NCBI RefSeq assembly: GCF_001931485.1
Contig: NZ_MSDV01000019.1
Location: 431,164-495,163 of the forward strand
Direction: 5' to 3'
Source of the DNA: Burkholderia sp. SRS-W-2-2016
GTDB lineage: Bacteria > Pseudomonadota > Gammaproteobacteria > Burkholderiales > Burkholderiaceae
DNA: 64,000 nucleotides
Shown here: positions 1-8,401 of the stretch, piece after piece
Numbering within the stretch: position 1 is the stretch's first letter
Layout: the number at the start of each line of letters is the position of its first letter
Made by a program: the position numbers and the translations under genes
Notes under the pieces: generated by a model
What the model was told of the DNA's origin: nothing
Seen by the model: the letters and a program-made list of their open reading frames with translations, nothing else
The model's database searches: none

Positions 1-837
1 GATATCGACGACGCGCATCTCGATGCGATTCGCCGCGAAGGCTTGCGTCTGACGACGGACGCGGGCTCGCGAATGGTTGGCAGTCTTGAAGGCTGCCGCC
101 CCGAACAGGCCACTGCCGCGCCCGAACTGCTGATCGTCTTCACGAAGACGATGCACACCGACGCGGCGCTCGCTTCGGCGCGGGCGCTGCTCGGCGAGCA
201 CACTGCGGTGCTGTCGTTGCAGAACGGGCTCGGCAATGTCGAACGAATTGCTCGCCACGTCCCGCGCGAACGCGTGATGGCCGGCATGACGACATGGCCC
301 GCCGACAAGCCGGGCGCCGGCGAGGTCAGCTCGCACGGCGCCGGCGAAATCCGTCTGATGAGCGCGGACGGCGAGTTGCATGCACACGTACAGCGCACCG
401 TCGATGCATTGAATTCGGCGGGCCTGAACAGCGTCGCCGATCCGAACGTGTGGTCGGCGATCTGGGAGAAGGTCGCGTTCAATGCGGCGCTGAACAGTCT
501 GTGCGCGATGACCCAATGCACGGTCGGCGAGCTGACGAATCTGCCGGAAGGCGAGGCGCTCGCGCTGAAGATCGTCGCCGAAGTCGCGACGGTCGCGAGC
601 GCGAACGGCATCGCCTTCGATCAGGCACATGTGATCGACAACGTGCGCTTCGCGCTCGCGAATCACCGCGCGCATCGGCCGTCGATGTTGCAGGACGTGC
701 TGGCGGGCCGCAAAACCGAGATCGACGCGATCAACGGCGCGGTCGTCGCGGCCGCGCACGCGAAGGGCGTCGCCGTACCGACCACCGAATGTCTGCTGCA
801 ACTGGTACGACTGGTCGACGCACGCGGCCCGCGTTGA
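1..837 (+). CDS. 2-dehydropantoate 2-reductase family protein (5' end cut by window edge)
   Basis: The reading frame is open from base 1, so the N-terminal Rossmann glycine motif lies outside the window; no start was assigned. The visible 278 residues carry family hallmarks: FTKTMHT after the cofactor strand, the QNG segment in LSLQNGLGN, the WEKVAFNAALN helix holding the catalytic lysine, and the C-terminal SMLQDVLAGRKTEID motif that binds substrate. The family reduces ketopantoate to pantoate with NADPH. Many Burkholderia genomes hold several paralogues beside catabolic transporters, and here it sits 96 bp before an aromatic-acid-type MFS gene, so the real substrate may be another 2-oxo acid. 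The biosynthetic panE role is therefore not assumed. Confidence 0.88.
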   Translation, partial: DIDDAHLDAIRREGLRLTTDAGSRMVGSLEGCRPEQATAAPELLIVFTKTMHTDAALASARALLGEHTAVLSLQNGLGNVERIARHVPRERVMAGMTTWPADKPGAGEVSSHGAGEIRLMSADGELHAHVQRTVDALNSAGLNSVADPNVWSAIWEKVAFNAALNSLCAMTQCTVGELTNLPEGEALALKIVAEVATVASANGIAFDQAHVIDNVRFALANHRAHRPSMLQDVLAGRKTEIDAINGAVVAAAHAKGVAVPTTECLLQLVRLVDARGPR

Positions 838-933
838 AGCATGAAGTCCAGCGCGCGTCGAAGCCGCGCTGGCGACACCGATAACAAAAAAAATCGATAA
901 ACGCGCACGCAGCGCAAACATGGAGACAAGCTG

Positions 934-2346
934 ATGAATTACGTTCCTCCCGCTTCGGCCGAGGCCTCGACCGCGCATCACGACGCGGCGCTCGCCGGCA
1001 TCGCGCGCGGCGGCAGCGCGGTCGATATCGGTCACGCACTCGACGACGGTCCGTACACGCTGTTGCAGAAATTCGCGGTGGTGCTCGCGGCGCTGTCGAT
1101 CGTTGTCGACGGTTTCGACAGTCAGCTGATCGGCTTCGCGATTCCGACGCTGATCAAGGAGTGGGGCATCACGCGCAACGCGTTTGCGCCGGTGGTCGCG
1201 GCGGGGCTGGTCGGGATGGGAATCGGCAGCGCGTTCGCGGGCCTGTTCGCCGATCGTTTCGGCCGGCGTTGGGCGGTGATCGGTAGCGTGCTGGTGTTCG
1301 GCGTCGCGACCTGCGCGATCAGCCTCGCGCCGAACGTCGCGGCGATCGCGGCGCTGCGCTTTGTTGCCGGGTTGGGGATCGGCGGCGCGCTGCCGAGCTC
1401 GACCACGCTGACCGCCGAATTCACGCCCGCGCGTTTTCGCACCTTCGCGGTGACCGCGACGATTCTGTGCGTGCCGCTGGGCGGCATGGTCGCCGGGCTG
1501 TTCGCGGGCCAGGTGTTGCCGGTGTACGGCTGGCGCGGTCTGTTCGTCGCGGGCGGGGTGCTGCCGCTGCTGCTCGCTGTCGTGCTGCTGATCGCGCTGC
1601 CGGAGTCGCCGCGCTTTCTCGCGCGCCGTCCGCGCCGCTGGCCGGAACTGGCGAAGCTGCTGCGCCGGATGCAGCGCGACGTGTCGGCCGATGCGAGCTT
1701 CACCGACATCCGTGAACAGAGCGCGGAGAAACACGTCGGCTTCACCGCGCTGTTCCGCGACGGCCGCGCGCGCGACACCGTTGCGATCTGGGGCGCGTTT
1801 TTCATGTGCCTGCTCGCCGTGTACGCGGCGTTCAGCTGGTTGCCGTCGATGCTGACCAGCGAAGGTTTGAGCGTCGCGATGGCCGGCTACGGGCTGAGCG
1901 CGTACAACCTGGGCGGCGTGATCGGCGCGGTGCTGTGCGCGCTCGCGATCGGCCGCTACGGTTCGCGCTGGCCGCTGCTGCTGTGCTGCGCGGGCGGCTT
2001 CGCGAGTGCGTGGATGCTGCTCGGCGTCAGCGCGACCCGGCACACCACGCTGATGATCTTCGGTCTCGGTCTGCATGGCCTGTTCGTCAACGCGGTGCAA
2101 TCGACGATGTACGCACTGTGCGCATACGTGTACACGACCGGCGTGCGGGCAACCGGTACCGCATCGGCGCTCGCGGTCGGCCGCCTCGGCGCGATCCTCA
2201 GCGCGTTCGCGGGCGCGGCGGTGATTACGGCGGGCGGCGCGTCCGCCTACCTGTTGATGCTCGGCATCGCGATGGTGGTCGTGATGATCGCGCTCGCGGT
2301 GGTGCAGCGGCACATTCCGCGTAGAGGCGTCGCGAGCGCGCGCTGA
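934..2346 (+). CDS. MFS transporter, aromatic acid:H+ symporter (AAHS) type
   Basis: A 470-residue inner-membrane protein with about twelve hydrophobic segments. The first membrane segment contains DGFDSQLIGFAIP, matching the DGxD signature of AAHS carriers such as BenK and PcaK, and the loop after TM2 has the MFS motif in ADRFGRRWAV. A GGAGA ribosome site lies about 10 bases before the ATG at 934. It imports carboxylated aromatics or related acids by proton symport; the substrate cannot be read from sequence. It lies between a ketopantoate-reductase-like gene and a porin, which suggests a small catabolic operon whose upstream enzymes are outside the window. Confidence 0.88.
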   Translation: MNYVPPASAEASTAHHDAALAGIARGGSAVDIGHALDDGPYTLLQKFAVVLAALSIVVDGFDSQLIGFAIPTLIKEWGITRNAFAPVVAAGLVGMGIGSAFAGLFADRFGRRWAVIGSVLVFGVATCAISLAPNVAAIAALRFVAGLGIGGALPSSTTLTAEFTPARFRTFAVTATILCVPLGGMVAGLFAGQVLPVYGWRGLFVAGGVLPLLLAVVLLIALPESPRFLARRPRRWPELAKLLRRMQRDVSADASFTDIREQSAEKHVGFTALFRDGRARDTVAIWGAFFMCLLAVYAAFSWLPSMLTSEGLSVAMAGYGLSAYNLGGVIGAVLCALAIGRYGSRWPLLLCCAGGFASAWMLLGVSATRHTTLMIFGLGLHGLFVNAVQSTMYALCAYVYTTGVRATGTASALAVGRLGAILSAFAGAAVITAGGASAYLLMLGIAMVVVMIALAVVQRHIPRRGVASAR

Positions 2347-2516
2347 GCGATAAGGCGGTCCCTCGCGCGGCGTTCGTCACGCGGGGGACTGGCCTCGATG
2401 ATCTGAATTTCCCCTTCTTTGTCGTCCATTTTCTCGCGCGCCGCGAGCGGGTGACGTTCGCCCGTTCGCTCAGGCATGCGAATCAAATAATCCATAAACA
2501 GGAAATCGCGGAGACT

Positions 2517-3653
2517 ATGAAATCAAGAATCGCGGCAGGTTTGGTGTTGGCCGGTATCAGCACAATTGCGTGTGCGCAGAGCAGCGTGACGCTGTATGGG
2601 ATCGTCGATACGGGTATCGAATACGTGACGCACGCGAACGCGGCGGGCGACAGCGTCGTGCGGATGCCGGGCGTTACCGGCGAGTTGCCGTCGCGCTGGG
2701 GCCTGCGCGGCACCGAGGCGCTGGGCGGCGGGATGTCGGCGATCTTCGCGCTCGAAAGCGGCTTCAATATGCGCAACGGCACGCTGAATCAAGGCGGCCG
2801 GCTGTTCGGTCGGCAGGCGTGGGTCGGCGTGAATTCGCCGTACGGCGCGCTGACGTTTGGCCGCCAGTACACGATGACGTTCTGGGCGCTGTCGGACGCG
2901 GACCTGCTGGGCCCCGACATCTATGGCGGCACCGCGTCGTTCGATCAGTACCTGCCGAGTTCGCGCAGCGATAACACCGTCGTCTACAAGGGCAGTTATG
3001 CGGGCGTCACGCTCGGCGCGACGTGGTCGTTCGGTCGCGACTCGACCGGCACCGGCAATTCGCCGGGACAGGGCACCTGCGCGGGACCGACGGCCGGCAG
3101 CGGGCCGACCTGCCGCGAATGGTCGGCGCTGCTGCGCTACGACCGTAACGGCTATGGCGTTGCCGCCGCGTACGATCAGCAGCACGGCGGCCCGGGCGCG
3201 ATGGCGAGCATGTTCGACGGTACGCCGTCGTTCGCGTTCACGAATCCGGACGACACCGACGTGCGGATGCAGTTGAACGGCTACGGCCATATCGGCCCTG
3301 TGCGGCTCGGCGGCGGCTGGATCGGCCGGCGTGTCGATACCGTGTCGCCGGCCACGCCGAATCCGCATTCCAACCAGTACTATCTGACCGCGTCGTATAA
3401 CGTGACGCCGGCGTTTATCGTCGACGGCGGCGTGTACCGGATCATCAATAGTCACGACGATACGCGCGGCACGATTGCCGCGTTACGTTCTACCTATCTG
3501 CTCTCGAAGAGCACGGCCGTGTATCTGCAAGGCGCGTATCTGTGGAATAGCGACAAGGCGGCCTACACGGTGAGCCAGGGCGGCGGCGGCACGACGCCCG
3601 CGCCGGGCGCCGGTCAACTCGGTTTGATGGCGGGGCTGCGGCATAGCTTCTGA
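2517..3653 (+). CDS. Gram-negative porin, Burkholderia OmpC-like family
   Basis: A 378-residue outer-membrane trimeric porin. The ATG at 2517 is preferred over upstream in-frame starts because it directly begins a signal peptide (MKSRIAAGLVLAGISTIACA) followed by the mature start QSSVTLYGIVD typical of the family. Other family marks are the PSRWGLRGTE strand, the GRLFGRQAWVG turn, GRQYTM, and a C-terminal phenylalanine in GLRHSF used for outer-membrane assembly. Two cysteines lie about ten residues apart in a loop near residues 185-200 (GTCAG and PTCRE); the same pair occurs in the porin at 60293. It probably supplies the substrate of the neighbouring MFS carrier. Its stop is one base from the stop of the convergent DUF2278 gene. 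Confidence 0.93.
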   Translation: MKSRIAAGLVLAGISTIACAQSSVTLYGIVDTGIEYVTHANAAGDSVVRMPGVTGELPSRWGLRGTEALGGGMSAIFALESGFNMRNGTLNQGGRLFGRQAWVGVNSPYGALTFGRQYTMTFWALSDADLLGPDIYGGTASFDQYLPSSRSDNTVVYKGSYAGVTLGATWSFGRDSTGTGNSPGQGTCAGPTAGSGPTCREWSALLRYDRNGYGVAAAYDQQHGGPGAMASMFDGTPSFAFTNPDDTDVRMQLNGYGHIGPVRLGGGWIGRRVDTVSPATPNPHSNQYYLTASYNVTPAFIVDGGVYRIINSHDDTRGTIAALRSTYLLSKSTAVYLQGAYLWNSDKAAYTVSQGGGGTTPAPGAGQLGLMAGLRHSF

Positions 3654-3654
3654 T

Positions 3655-4404
3655 TCAGCTGCCGCCGCCGCGGATGTAATCCGGCAAGGCCAGCGCGTTC
3701 GGCACGGGATTGCCGGACGCGTTGGTCGGCAGATACTGGGTCTGAAACGCGGTGAACATCGCGGCGAAGCCGTCGGCGCGCTGCACGATCACCGCGCCGT
3801 CCTGGAACGCGCCGTTTTCGTCGTAGTGCGGACCGCGCGGATTGCCCTGATTCATGTGGGTTTCGTGCAGGCCGTCCTTTTTCGGCAGGAATAGAAAGCC
3901 GAAACCGTAGACGACGATGCCCGCGCTGGTCGGGGTCCAGAAGTCGCGGTTGTGCAGCTGACCGCTGCCGTTGTCGTACGGCAGGCTTTCGGACGGCTGG
4001 GTTTCGTCGATGCTCAGAATGCCGTTGACGATGTCGTTGACGTCGGCGCGATTGCCGTTCTCGTCCTTGTATGGAATCGGCCGCATTCTGCGGATGTCGA
4101 GCAGGCTGCTGTCCTGGAAGTAATCGAGGCGTGGAAAGCCGCTGGTGTAGAGACCGGGTGCGAGATCTTTCAGTTTCGCGGTCAGCGGATCGGTGAAGTT
4201 CAGGTCCGCATAGAAGTACACATCGTCGCTGCCGTTTTTACCGGGTTGCGTCGATGCCGAATTTACGACGAGGTTGAATGGCTTGTTGTCGTTGCCATTG
4301 TCGTTGCCCGTCACGGTAATCACGTAGTGCGGACTGCCTACATAAGAATCCTTGAAAGGCGCGGCGCGCAGTAAATTCCCTTTGAACATGCAGTATTCGT
4401 TCAT
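3655..4404 (-). CDS. DUF2278 (YukJ-like) family protein
   Basis: A 249-residue soluble protein recognised as DUF2278 by the ordered motifs seen in Bacillus YukJ: an N-terminal GNLLRA and SPHYVITV segment, LDYFQDSSLLDIRRMRPIPY in the middle, and the C-terminal GLHETHMNQGNP, then GAFQDGAVIV and AMFTAFQTQ. No signal peptide is visible. The biochemical function of the family is not known. It follows the aminotransferase gene on the same strand with a 111-base gap, so it may be the last gene of the polyamine operon or separately transcribed. The ATG at 4404 begins MNEYCMFKG. Confidence 0.8.
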   Translation of the reverse strand: MNEYCMFKGNLLRAAPFKDSYVGSPHYVITVTGNDNGNDNKPFNLVVNSASTQPGKNGSDDVYFYADLNFTDPLTAKLKDLAPGLYTSGFPRLDYFQDSSLLDIRRMRPIPYKDENGNRADVNDIVNGILSIDETQPSESLPYDNGSGQLHNRDFWTPTSAGIVVYGFGFLFLPKKDGLHETHMNQGNPRGPHYDENGAFQDGAVIVQRADGFAAMFTAFQTQYLPTNASGNPVPNALALPDYIRGGGS

Positions 4405-4515
4405 GGCTGGACAATCCTGGTCGTGGTGCAGCGATGGCGGATAGAGGCGGCTTCGGATCGCGCAAACTCTGTGCCGCGGTGGGGTGGTGTACGCGATCCG
4501 CGGGCCGCCACCGCG

Positions 4516-5979
4516 CTACAGCATAATCCCAAGCGCCCGCGCGGTCGCATCGATCGCCGCTTTCGCCTTGCTCACGATCTCGTCGATTTCCGGCCGGCTG
4601 ATCACCAGCGGCGGCGACAGCAGCATCCGGTCGCCGGTCGCGCGCATCACCAGATTGCTGTTGAAGCAGAAATCGCGGCATAGCGTCCCGACTTCCCCGC
4701 CATTCTCGAAGCGCGTGCGGGTGCGCGGCGCCTGCGCAAGCTGGACGCCGGCAACCAGACCCGCACCGCTGATCTCGCCGACAATGGGATGCCCGGCGAA
4801 CGTCTCACGCAGCCGGTTCTGAAAGTAAGGACCGGTATCCGTTTTCACGCGCTCGACGATTTTCTCGTCGCGCAGCAGCTTCAGATTCGCGACGGCAACC
4901 GCAGCCGCGACCGGATGCCCCGAGTACGTGAGCCCGTGATTGAATTCGCCGTGCTCGATCAGTGCGCGCGCGACGCGCTCATGTAGTCCCACCGCGCCCA
5001 TCGGTACATAACCGCTCGTCAGCCCCTTCGCGAGCGTAATCAGATCCGGCTCGAAACCAAAGTGCTGATGCGCGAACCATTCGCCGGTACGCCCGAAGCC
5101 GCCGATCACCTCATCCGCGACCAGCAGCACGTCGTATTTGCGGCAAATGCGCTGAATTTCCGGCCAATAGTTTGCCGCCGGGAAAATCACGCCGCCCGCT
5201 CCCTGGAAAGGCTCACCGATAAACGCGGCGACATTGTCCGCGCCGAGTTCGAGAATCTTCTGCTCCAGTTGTCTGGCCCGCTCCAGTGCGAATTCTTCCG
5301 GCGTCTGACCGCTTGCCGCTTCGCCGAAGAAATACGGCTGATCGATATGCACGATGTTCTCGACTTTCGACGGCATCTGCTCATGCATATACGCCATTCC
5401 GCCAAGCGTGCCGCCCGCAATCGTCGAACCGTGATAAGCGTTCTTGCGCGCGATCACGAACTTCTTCGCGGGCTGGTTTTGCGTCGCCCAGTACTGGTGG
5501 ACGATGCGCAACACCGTGTCGTTGCCTTCCGAACCGCTGTTGCAATAGAAAAAATGCTTGAACGGCTCAGGCGTCAATTCGGCGAGCAGCGCCGATAGTT
5601 CGATCACCGGCGGGTGGGTGGTCTTGAAGAACGTGTTGTAGTACGGCAGCTCCTGCATCTGCCTATAAGCGGCGTCGGCGAGTTCCTTGCGGCCATAGCC
5701 GACGTTCACGCACCACAGTCCCGCCATTCCGTCGATGATCTTGTTGCCGTCCGAGTCCCACAGATACACGCCGTGCGCTTTGACGATCACGCGGCTGCCC
5801 GCGCGGTTCAGTGCGCCCATATCCGAGAACGGATGGAGATGATGCGCGGCATCCAGCGCGCGGTAGTCGGCGGTGCTGCGCGAGGTAGTTTTCAGTGTCT
5901 GCGTGCTCGTGCTCGTGCCCGTGATCTGCTCAGCGTCCTGTGTCGTTGCGAATGCGACTTCCTCGGTCTTATAGTTCAT
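4516..5979 (-). CDS. spuC: Class III aminotransferase, SpuC-like (polyamine:pyruvate type)
   Basis: A 487-residue PLP enzyme of aminotransferase class III. Characteristic parts are DSDGNKIIDGMAGLWCVNVG near the N terminus, the phosphate-binding NSGSEGNDTVLR, AYHGST, the aspartate that holds the PLP ring in VADEVIGGFGRTG, and the Schiff-base lysine in TLAKGLTSGYVP. The DGMAGLWCVNVGYGR segment matches SpuC of Pseudomonas closely, pointing to transfer of an amino group from putrescine or another diamine to pyruvate. The first 35 residues are a Ser/Thr-rich extension longer than in SpuC. The start at 5979 has a GGAGG site six bases away. It lies 49 bp after puuA in the same direction, which supports the polyamine role. 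Confidence 0.87.
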   Translation of the reverse strand: MNYKTEEVAFATTQDAEQITGTSTSTQTLKTTSRSTADYRALDAAHHLHPFSDMGALNRAGSRVIVKAHGVYLWDSDGNKIIDGMAGLWCVNVGYGRKELADAAYRQMQELPYYNTFFKTTHPPVIELSALLAELTPEPFKHFFYCNSGSEGNDTVLRIVHQYWATQNQPAKKFVIARKNAYHGSTIAGGTLGGMAYMHEQMPSKVENIVHIDQPYFFGEAASGQTPEEFALERARQLEQKILELGADNVAAFIGEPFQGAGGVIFPAANYWPEIQRICRKYDVLLVADEVIGGFGRTGEWFAHQHFGFEPDLITLAKGLTSGYVPMGAVGLHERVARALIEHGEFNHGLTYSGHPVAAAVAVANLKLLRDEKIVERVKTDTGPYFQNRLRETFAGHPIVGEISGAGLVAGVQLAQAPRTRTRFENGGEVGTLCRDFCFNSNLVMRATGDRMLLSPPLVISRPEIDEIVSKAKAAIDATARALGIML

Positions 5980-6028
5980 ATAGCCTCCGGTGTTCGTTTG
6001 CGATTCTGCTCTGAATAGCTGCCAATGC

Positions 6029-7363
6029 TCAGACGTGCAGCAGCAAATGCCGGCGTTCCCACGAACTGATCACGCGGAAAAACGCCTCGTATTCGGTCTC
6101 TTTCAGCGCGAGATACGCACGCACGAACTTCTCGCCGAGTACTTCGGCAATCGGCTCGCATGCGCTCATCAACGACAGACCGTCTTCGAGATTGCGCGGC
6201 AATTGATATGGCAACGCATAGCCGTCGCTCGCCAGCGGTTCTGTCGCGGTGAGTCGCTGGGTAATGCCGAGATAACCTGCGGCCAGCGTCGCGGCAATCG
6301 CCAGATACGGATTGCAATCGACGCCCGGAATACGGTTCTCGACGCGGCGCGCGACCGGCGCCGAATGCGGCACCCTGAAGCCGACCGTGCGGTTGTCGTA
6401 GCCCCACGCGACATTGATCGGCGCGGCCATGAAGCGCGATAGTCGACGGTACGAATTGATGTACGGCGCGAAGATCGGCATCAGCGCCGGCGTGTACTTC
6501 TGCAAGCCGGCGATATAGCCGGTAAACAGCGAGGTCGGTTCGCCATCCGCGGCGGTGAACAGATTGCGGCCGGTTTCGACGTCGACGAGACTCTGATGCA
6601 TATGCATCGCCGAGCCCGGTTCGCCTTCCATCGGTTTGGCCATGAACGTCGCATACATCTTGTGACGCAGCGCCGCCTCGCGCACCGTGCGCTTGAACAG
6701 AAACACGCTGTCCGCGAGTTTCAGCGGATCGCCGTGCATGAAGTTGATTTCCATCTGCGCGGCGCCGACTTCGTGAATCAGCGTGTCCACTTCGAGTTCC
6801 TGCACGTCGCAGTACTCGTAGATGTCTTCGAACAGCGGGTCGAATTCGTTGACCGCTTCGATCGAATACGCCTGGCGGCCGGTTTCCGCGCGACCGGTGC
6901 GGCCGACCGGCGGTTGCAGCGGCAGATCGGGATCGCGGTTCATATCGACCAGATAGAACTCGAGTTCCGGCGCGATCACCGGTTTCCAGCCGCGCGCGTG
7001 GTACAGGTCGAGTACGCGGCGCAGCACGCAGCGCGGCGAAATTTCGACCGGCGTGCCGTCGAAGTGGACGCAATCGTGGATCACCTGCGCGGTCGGATCG
7101 ACCGCCCACGGAATCATCCGGATCGTGCTCGCGTCGGGGACGCACACCATGTCGGGGTCGGTGACGCCGGTCAGCGAATCGCTTTTCGGATAGTCGCCGG
7201 TCACGGTCTGGACCATTACCGCTTGCGGCAGACGCATCGACTCGCCCGATTCGAACTTGCTGCGTGGAATGATCTTGCCGCGCGCAATGCCGGCCATATC
7301 CGGGATGATCGCTTCGATTTCGGTCACGTGATGCTTTTTCAGAAATTCGTCGATGTCATGCAT
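6029..7363 (-). CDS. puuA: Glutamine synthetase family ligase (gamma-glutamylpolyamine synthetase, PuuA/SpuB type)
   Basis: A 444-residue cytoplasmic ligase of the glutamine synthetase superfamily. Visible motifs are the beta-Grasp N terminus (EAIIPDMAGIARGKIIP), the metal-binding EFYLVDMN and EVGAAQMEINF segments, the KPMEGEPGSAMHMHQS ATP/metal loop, NSYRRL, and the FRVPHSAPVARRVENRIPG region near the C terminus. The sequence resembles polyamine ligases (PuuA, SpuB) more than GlnA and lacks the adenylylation tyrosine loop. The reaction is ATP-dependent glutamylation of putrescine or a related polyamine. Neighbours (SpuC-like aminotransferase downstream, puuD remnant upstream) confirm the pathway. 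An AGAGAG stretch precedes the ATG at 7363. Confidence 0.87.
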   Translation of the reverse strand: MHDIDEFLKKHHVTEIEAIIPDMAGIARGKIIPRSKFESGESMRLPQAVMVQTVTGDYPKSDSLTGVTDPDMVCVPDASTIRMIPWAVDPTAQVIHDCVHFDGTPVEISPRCVLRRVLDLYHARGWKPVIAPELEFYLVDMNRDPDLPLQPPVGRTGRAETGRQAYSIEAVNEFDPLFEDIYEYCDVQELEVDTLIHEVGAAQMEINFMHGDPLKLADSVFLFKRTVREAALRHKMYATFMAKPMEGEPGSAMHMHQSLVDVETGRNLFTAADGEPTSLFTGYIAGLQKYTPALMPIFAPYINSYRRLSRFMAAPINVAWGYDNRTVGFRVPHSAPVARRVENRIPGVDCNPYLAIAATLAAGYLGITQRLTATEPLASDGYALPYQLPRNLEDGLSLMSACEPIAEVLGEKFVRAYLALKETEYEAFFRVISSWERRHLLLHV

Positions 7364-7396
7364 GGTTGTTCTCTCTATGTTTGATGCGCGAGCCGG

Positions 7397-7591
7397 TCAG
7401 GCGGGCAGGGCTGCGAAGGCACCGGCGTTGTTTCGTGTGGCCATGCGCCGGCGACAGGCGTCGCCGAATGCGCGAAAGATTGCGTTCGATAACGGGTCTT
7501 GCGCCTGTTTCCATTCCGGATGCCACTGCACGGCAAGCGCGCCGAGCATCGTTCTATCTGCGGTAATAGCAACGACGGGTTTGTTTTGCAT
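7397..7591 (-). pseudogene. puuD: Remnant of puuD (gamma-glutamyl-GABA hydrolase) with large in-frame internal deletion
   Basis: A 64-residue open frame. Its first about 16 residues (KPVVAITADRTMLG) match the N-terminal strand of PuuD class-I amidotransferases, and the next stretch (ALAVQWHPEWKQAQ, then IFRAFGDACRRR) matches the extreme C terminus with its catalytic histidine-glutamate pair in HPEW. The intervening roughly 180 to 190 residues, including the nucleophile cysteine region, are absent, so the product cannot hydrolyse. The join keeps the frame. It lies just upstream of puuA on the same strand, as an intact puuD would. It may be a decayed gene or a residual micro-protein; family alignments are from memory. 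Confidence 0.75.
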
Positions 7592-7643
7592 AACGAATAG
7601 ACGTGTCGATTCCGCGCCGGCGGTCGAGTCGGCGGCGTTCGGA

Positions 7644-7660
7644 ATAACGTGCGGCGTTAT
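7644..7660. promoter_or_regulatory. Palindrome ATAACG-N5-CGTTAT, candidate puu operator
   Basis: Six-base perfect arms separated by five bases, 53 bases upstream of the puuD remnant start. A related, imperfect copy (ATAACGCGC then GCGCTTAT) lies at 7704-7721. Position in front of the polyamine operon suggests a regulator site; the regulator is not encoded in the window. Confidence 0.4.
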
Positions 7661-8333
7661 CGGAAAACGCGCAGGCGAGTCAAAGCCAGCGCAAATCGAC
7701 GCAATAACGCGCAGCGCTTATTGGAAACGGATGCGATTTAATCCGTAGTCCGCGATGTACGGCTATCGGTCGGCAGCGCGCAGGCGCAAGCCATTCGCTC
7801 GCGAGCCAACGCGTGCAAACGGATCAATCGAACCGCGAATGAGATGACGGAAGGGAGGCGCTACGGCAGCAGCGAAGCGACTTCGTCTGTGCGCACGGCG
7901 ATAAACGCACGAGCGGACAGCACGTTACGGCGCCGTACGGAACGACGCGACAGGACTGTGATGACGGACAGAAAGCGGCGGAACGCAAGGCTGCCGCTGC
8001 TGCCGTCGGCGCTGGCGCCGTCAATGCACATACTGCGTGCCTGACTGCGATTCCAGTTCACCAAAGGGCCTCGGACTCTCACGATGACACTCGACTGCGT
8101 TGTTGAGGGAAGTATTGAACGCGTTGTTTCGAATCCGTAGCGGATCCTGAGGAAACAGCACGCGGGTCGATCGCATTGAACCGCTGCGAGACGGTTTCGC
8201 TACGCAGCCAAACATCTGATGGTACGTATTGCAGAACTTATTTCAGTGCTTAAGCGGCGTGCTCAAACCGATCGCCCTGTAGGAAGCATATACGAGCTAT
8301 AAATGCCGTCAATTTATTTTTATTTTTTTGGCA

Positions 8334-8359
8334 ATCCGGCATCGCGTGCGATGCCGGAT
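8334..8359. repeat. Perfect 26-base palindrome (ATCCGGCATCGC arms)
   Basis: Two perfect 12-base arms with a two-base centre, 43 bases beyond the stop of the DedA-rhodanese gene on the minus strand. In minus-strand RNA the hairpin is followed by A-rich, not U-rich, sequence, so it is not a standard intrinsic terminator, although it could stop or stabilise that transcript. Confidence 0.5.
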
Positions 8360-8401
8360 AAATTCGCTCGAATTCGCGCGCGAATACGGCGCGAATTGCG
8401 C

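Larger units (their letters stand above)
7592..8401. other. Gene-free stretch upstream of the puu genes
   Basis: About 810 bases with only short open frames on both strands, none resembling a known protein. It should hold the promoter of the minus-strand puu operon. It contains two related palindromes at 7644-7660 and 7704-7721 and a perfect 26-base palindrome at 8334-8359, listed separately. An A/T run at 8311-8330 borders the last palindrome. Nothing else recognisable was seen. Confidence 0.55.

Noticed and set aside
6596..7384. 262-codon plus-strand frame inside puuA
   Set aside because: Shadow of puuA; no recognisable domain.
7824..8215. Several short frames in the puu upstream gap
   Set aside because: Overlapping on both strands with no start signals or domains.
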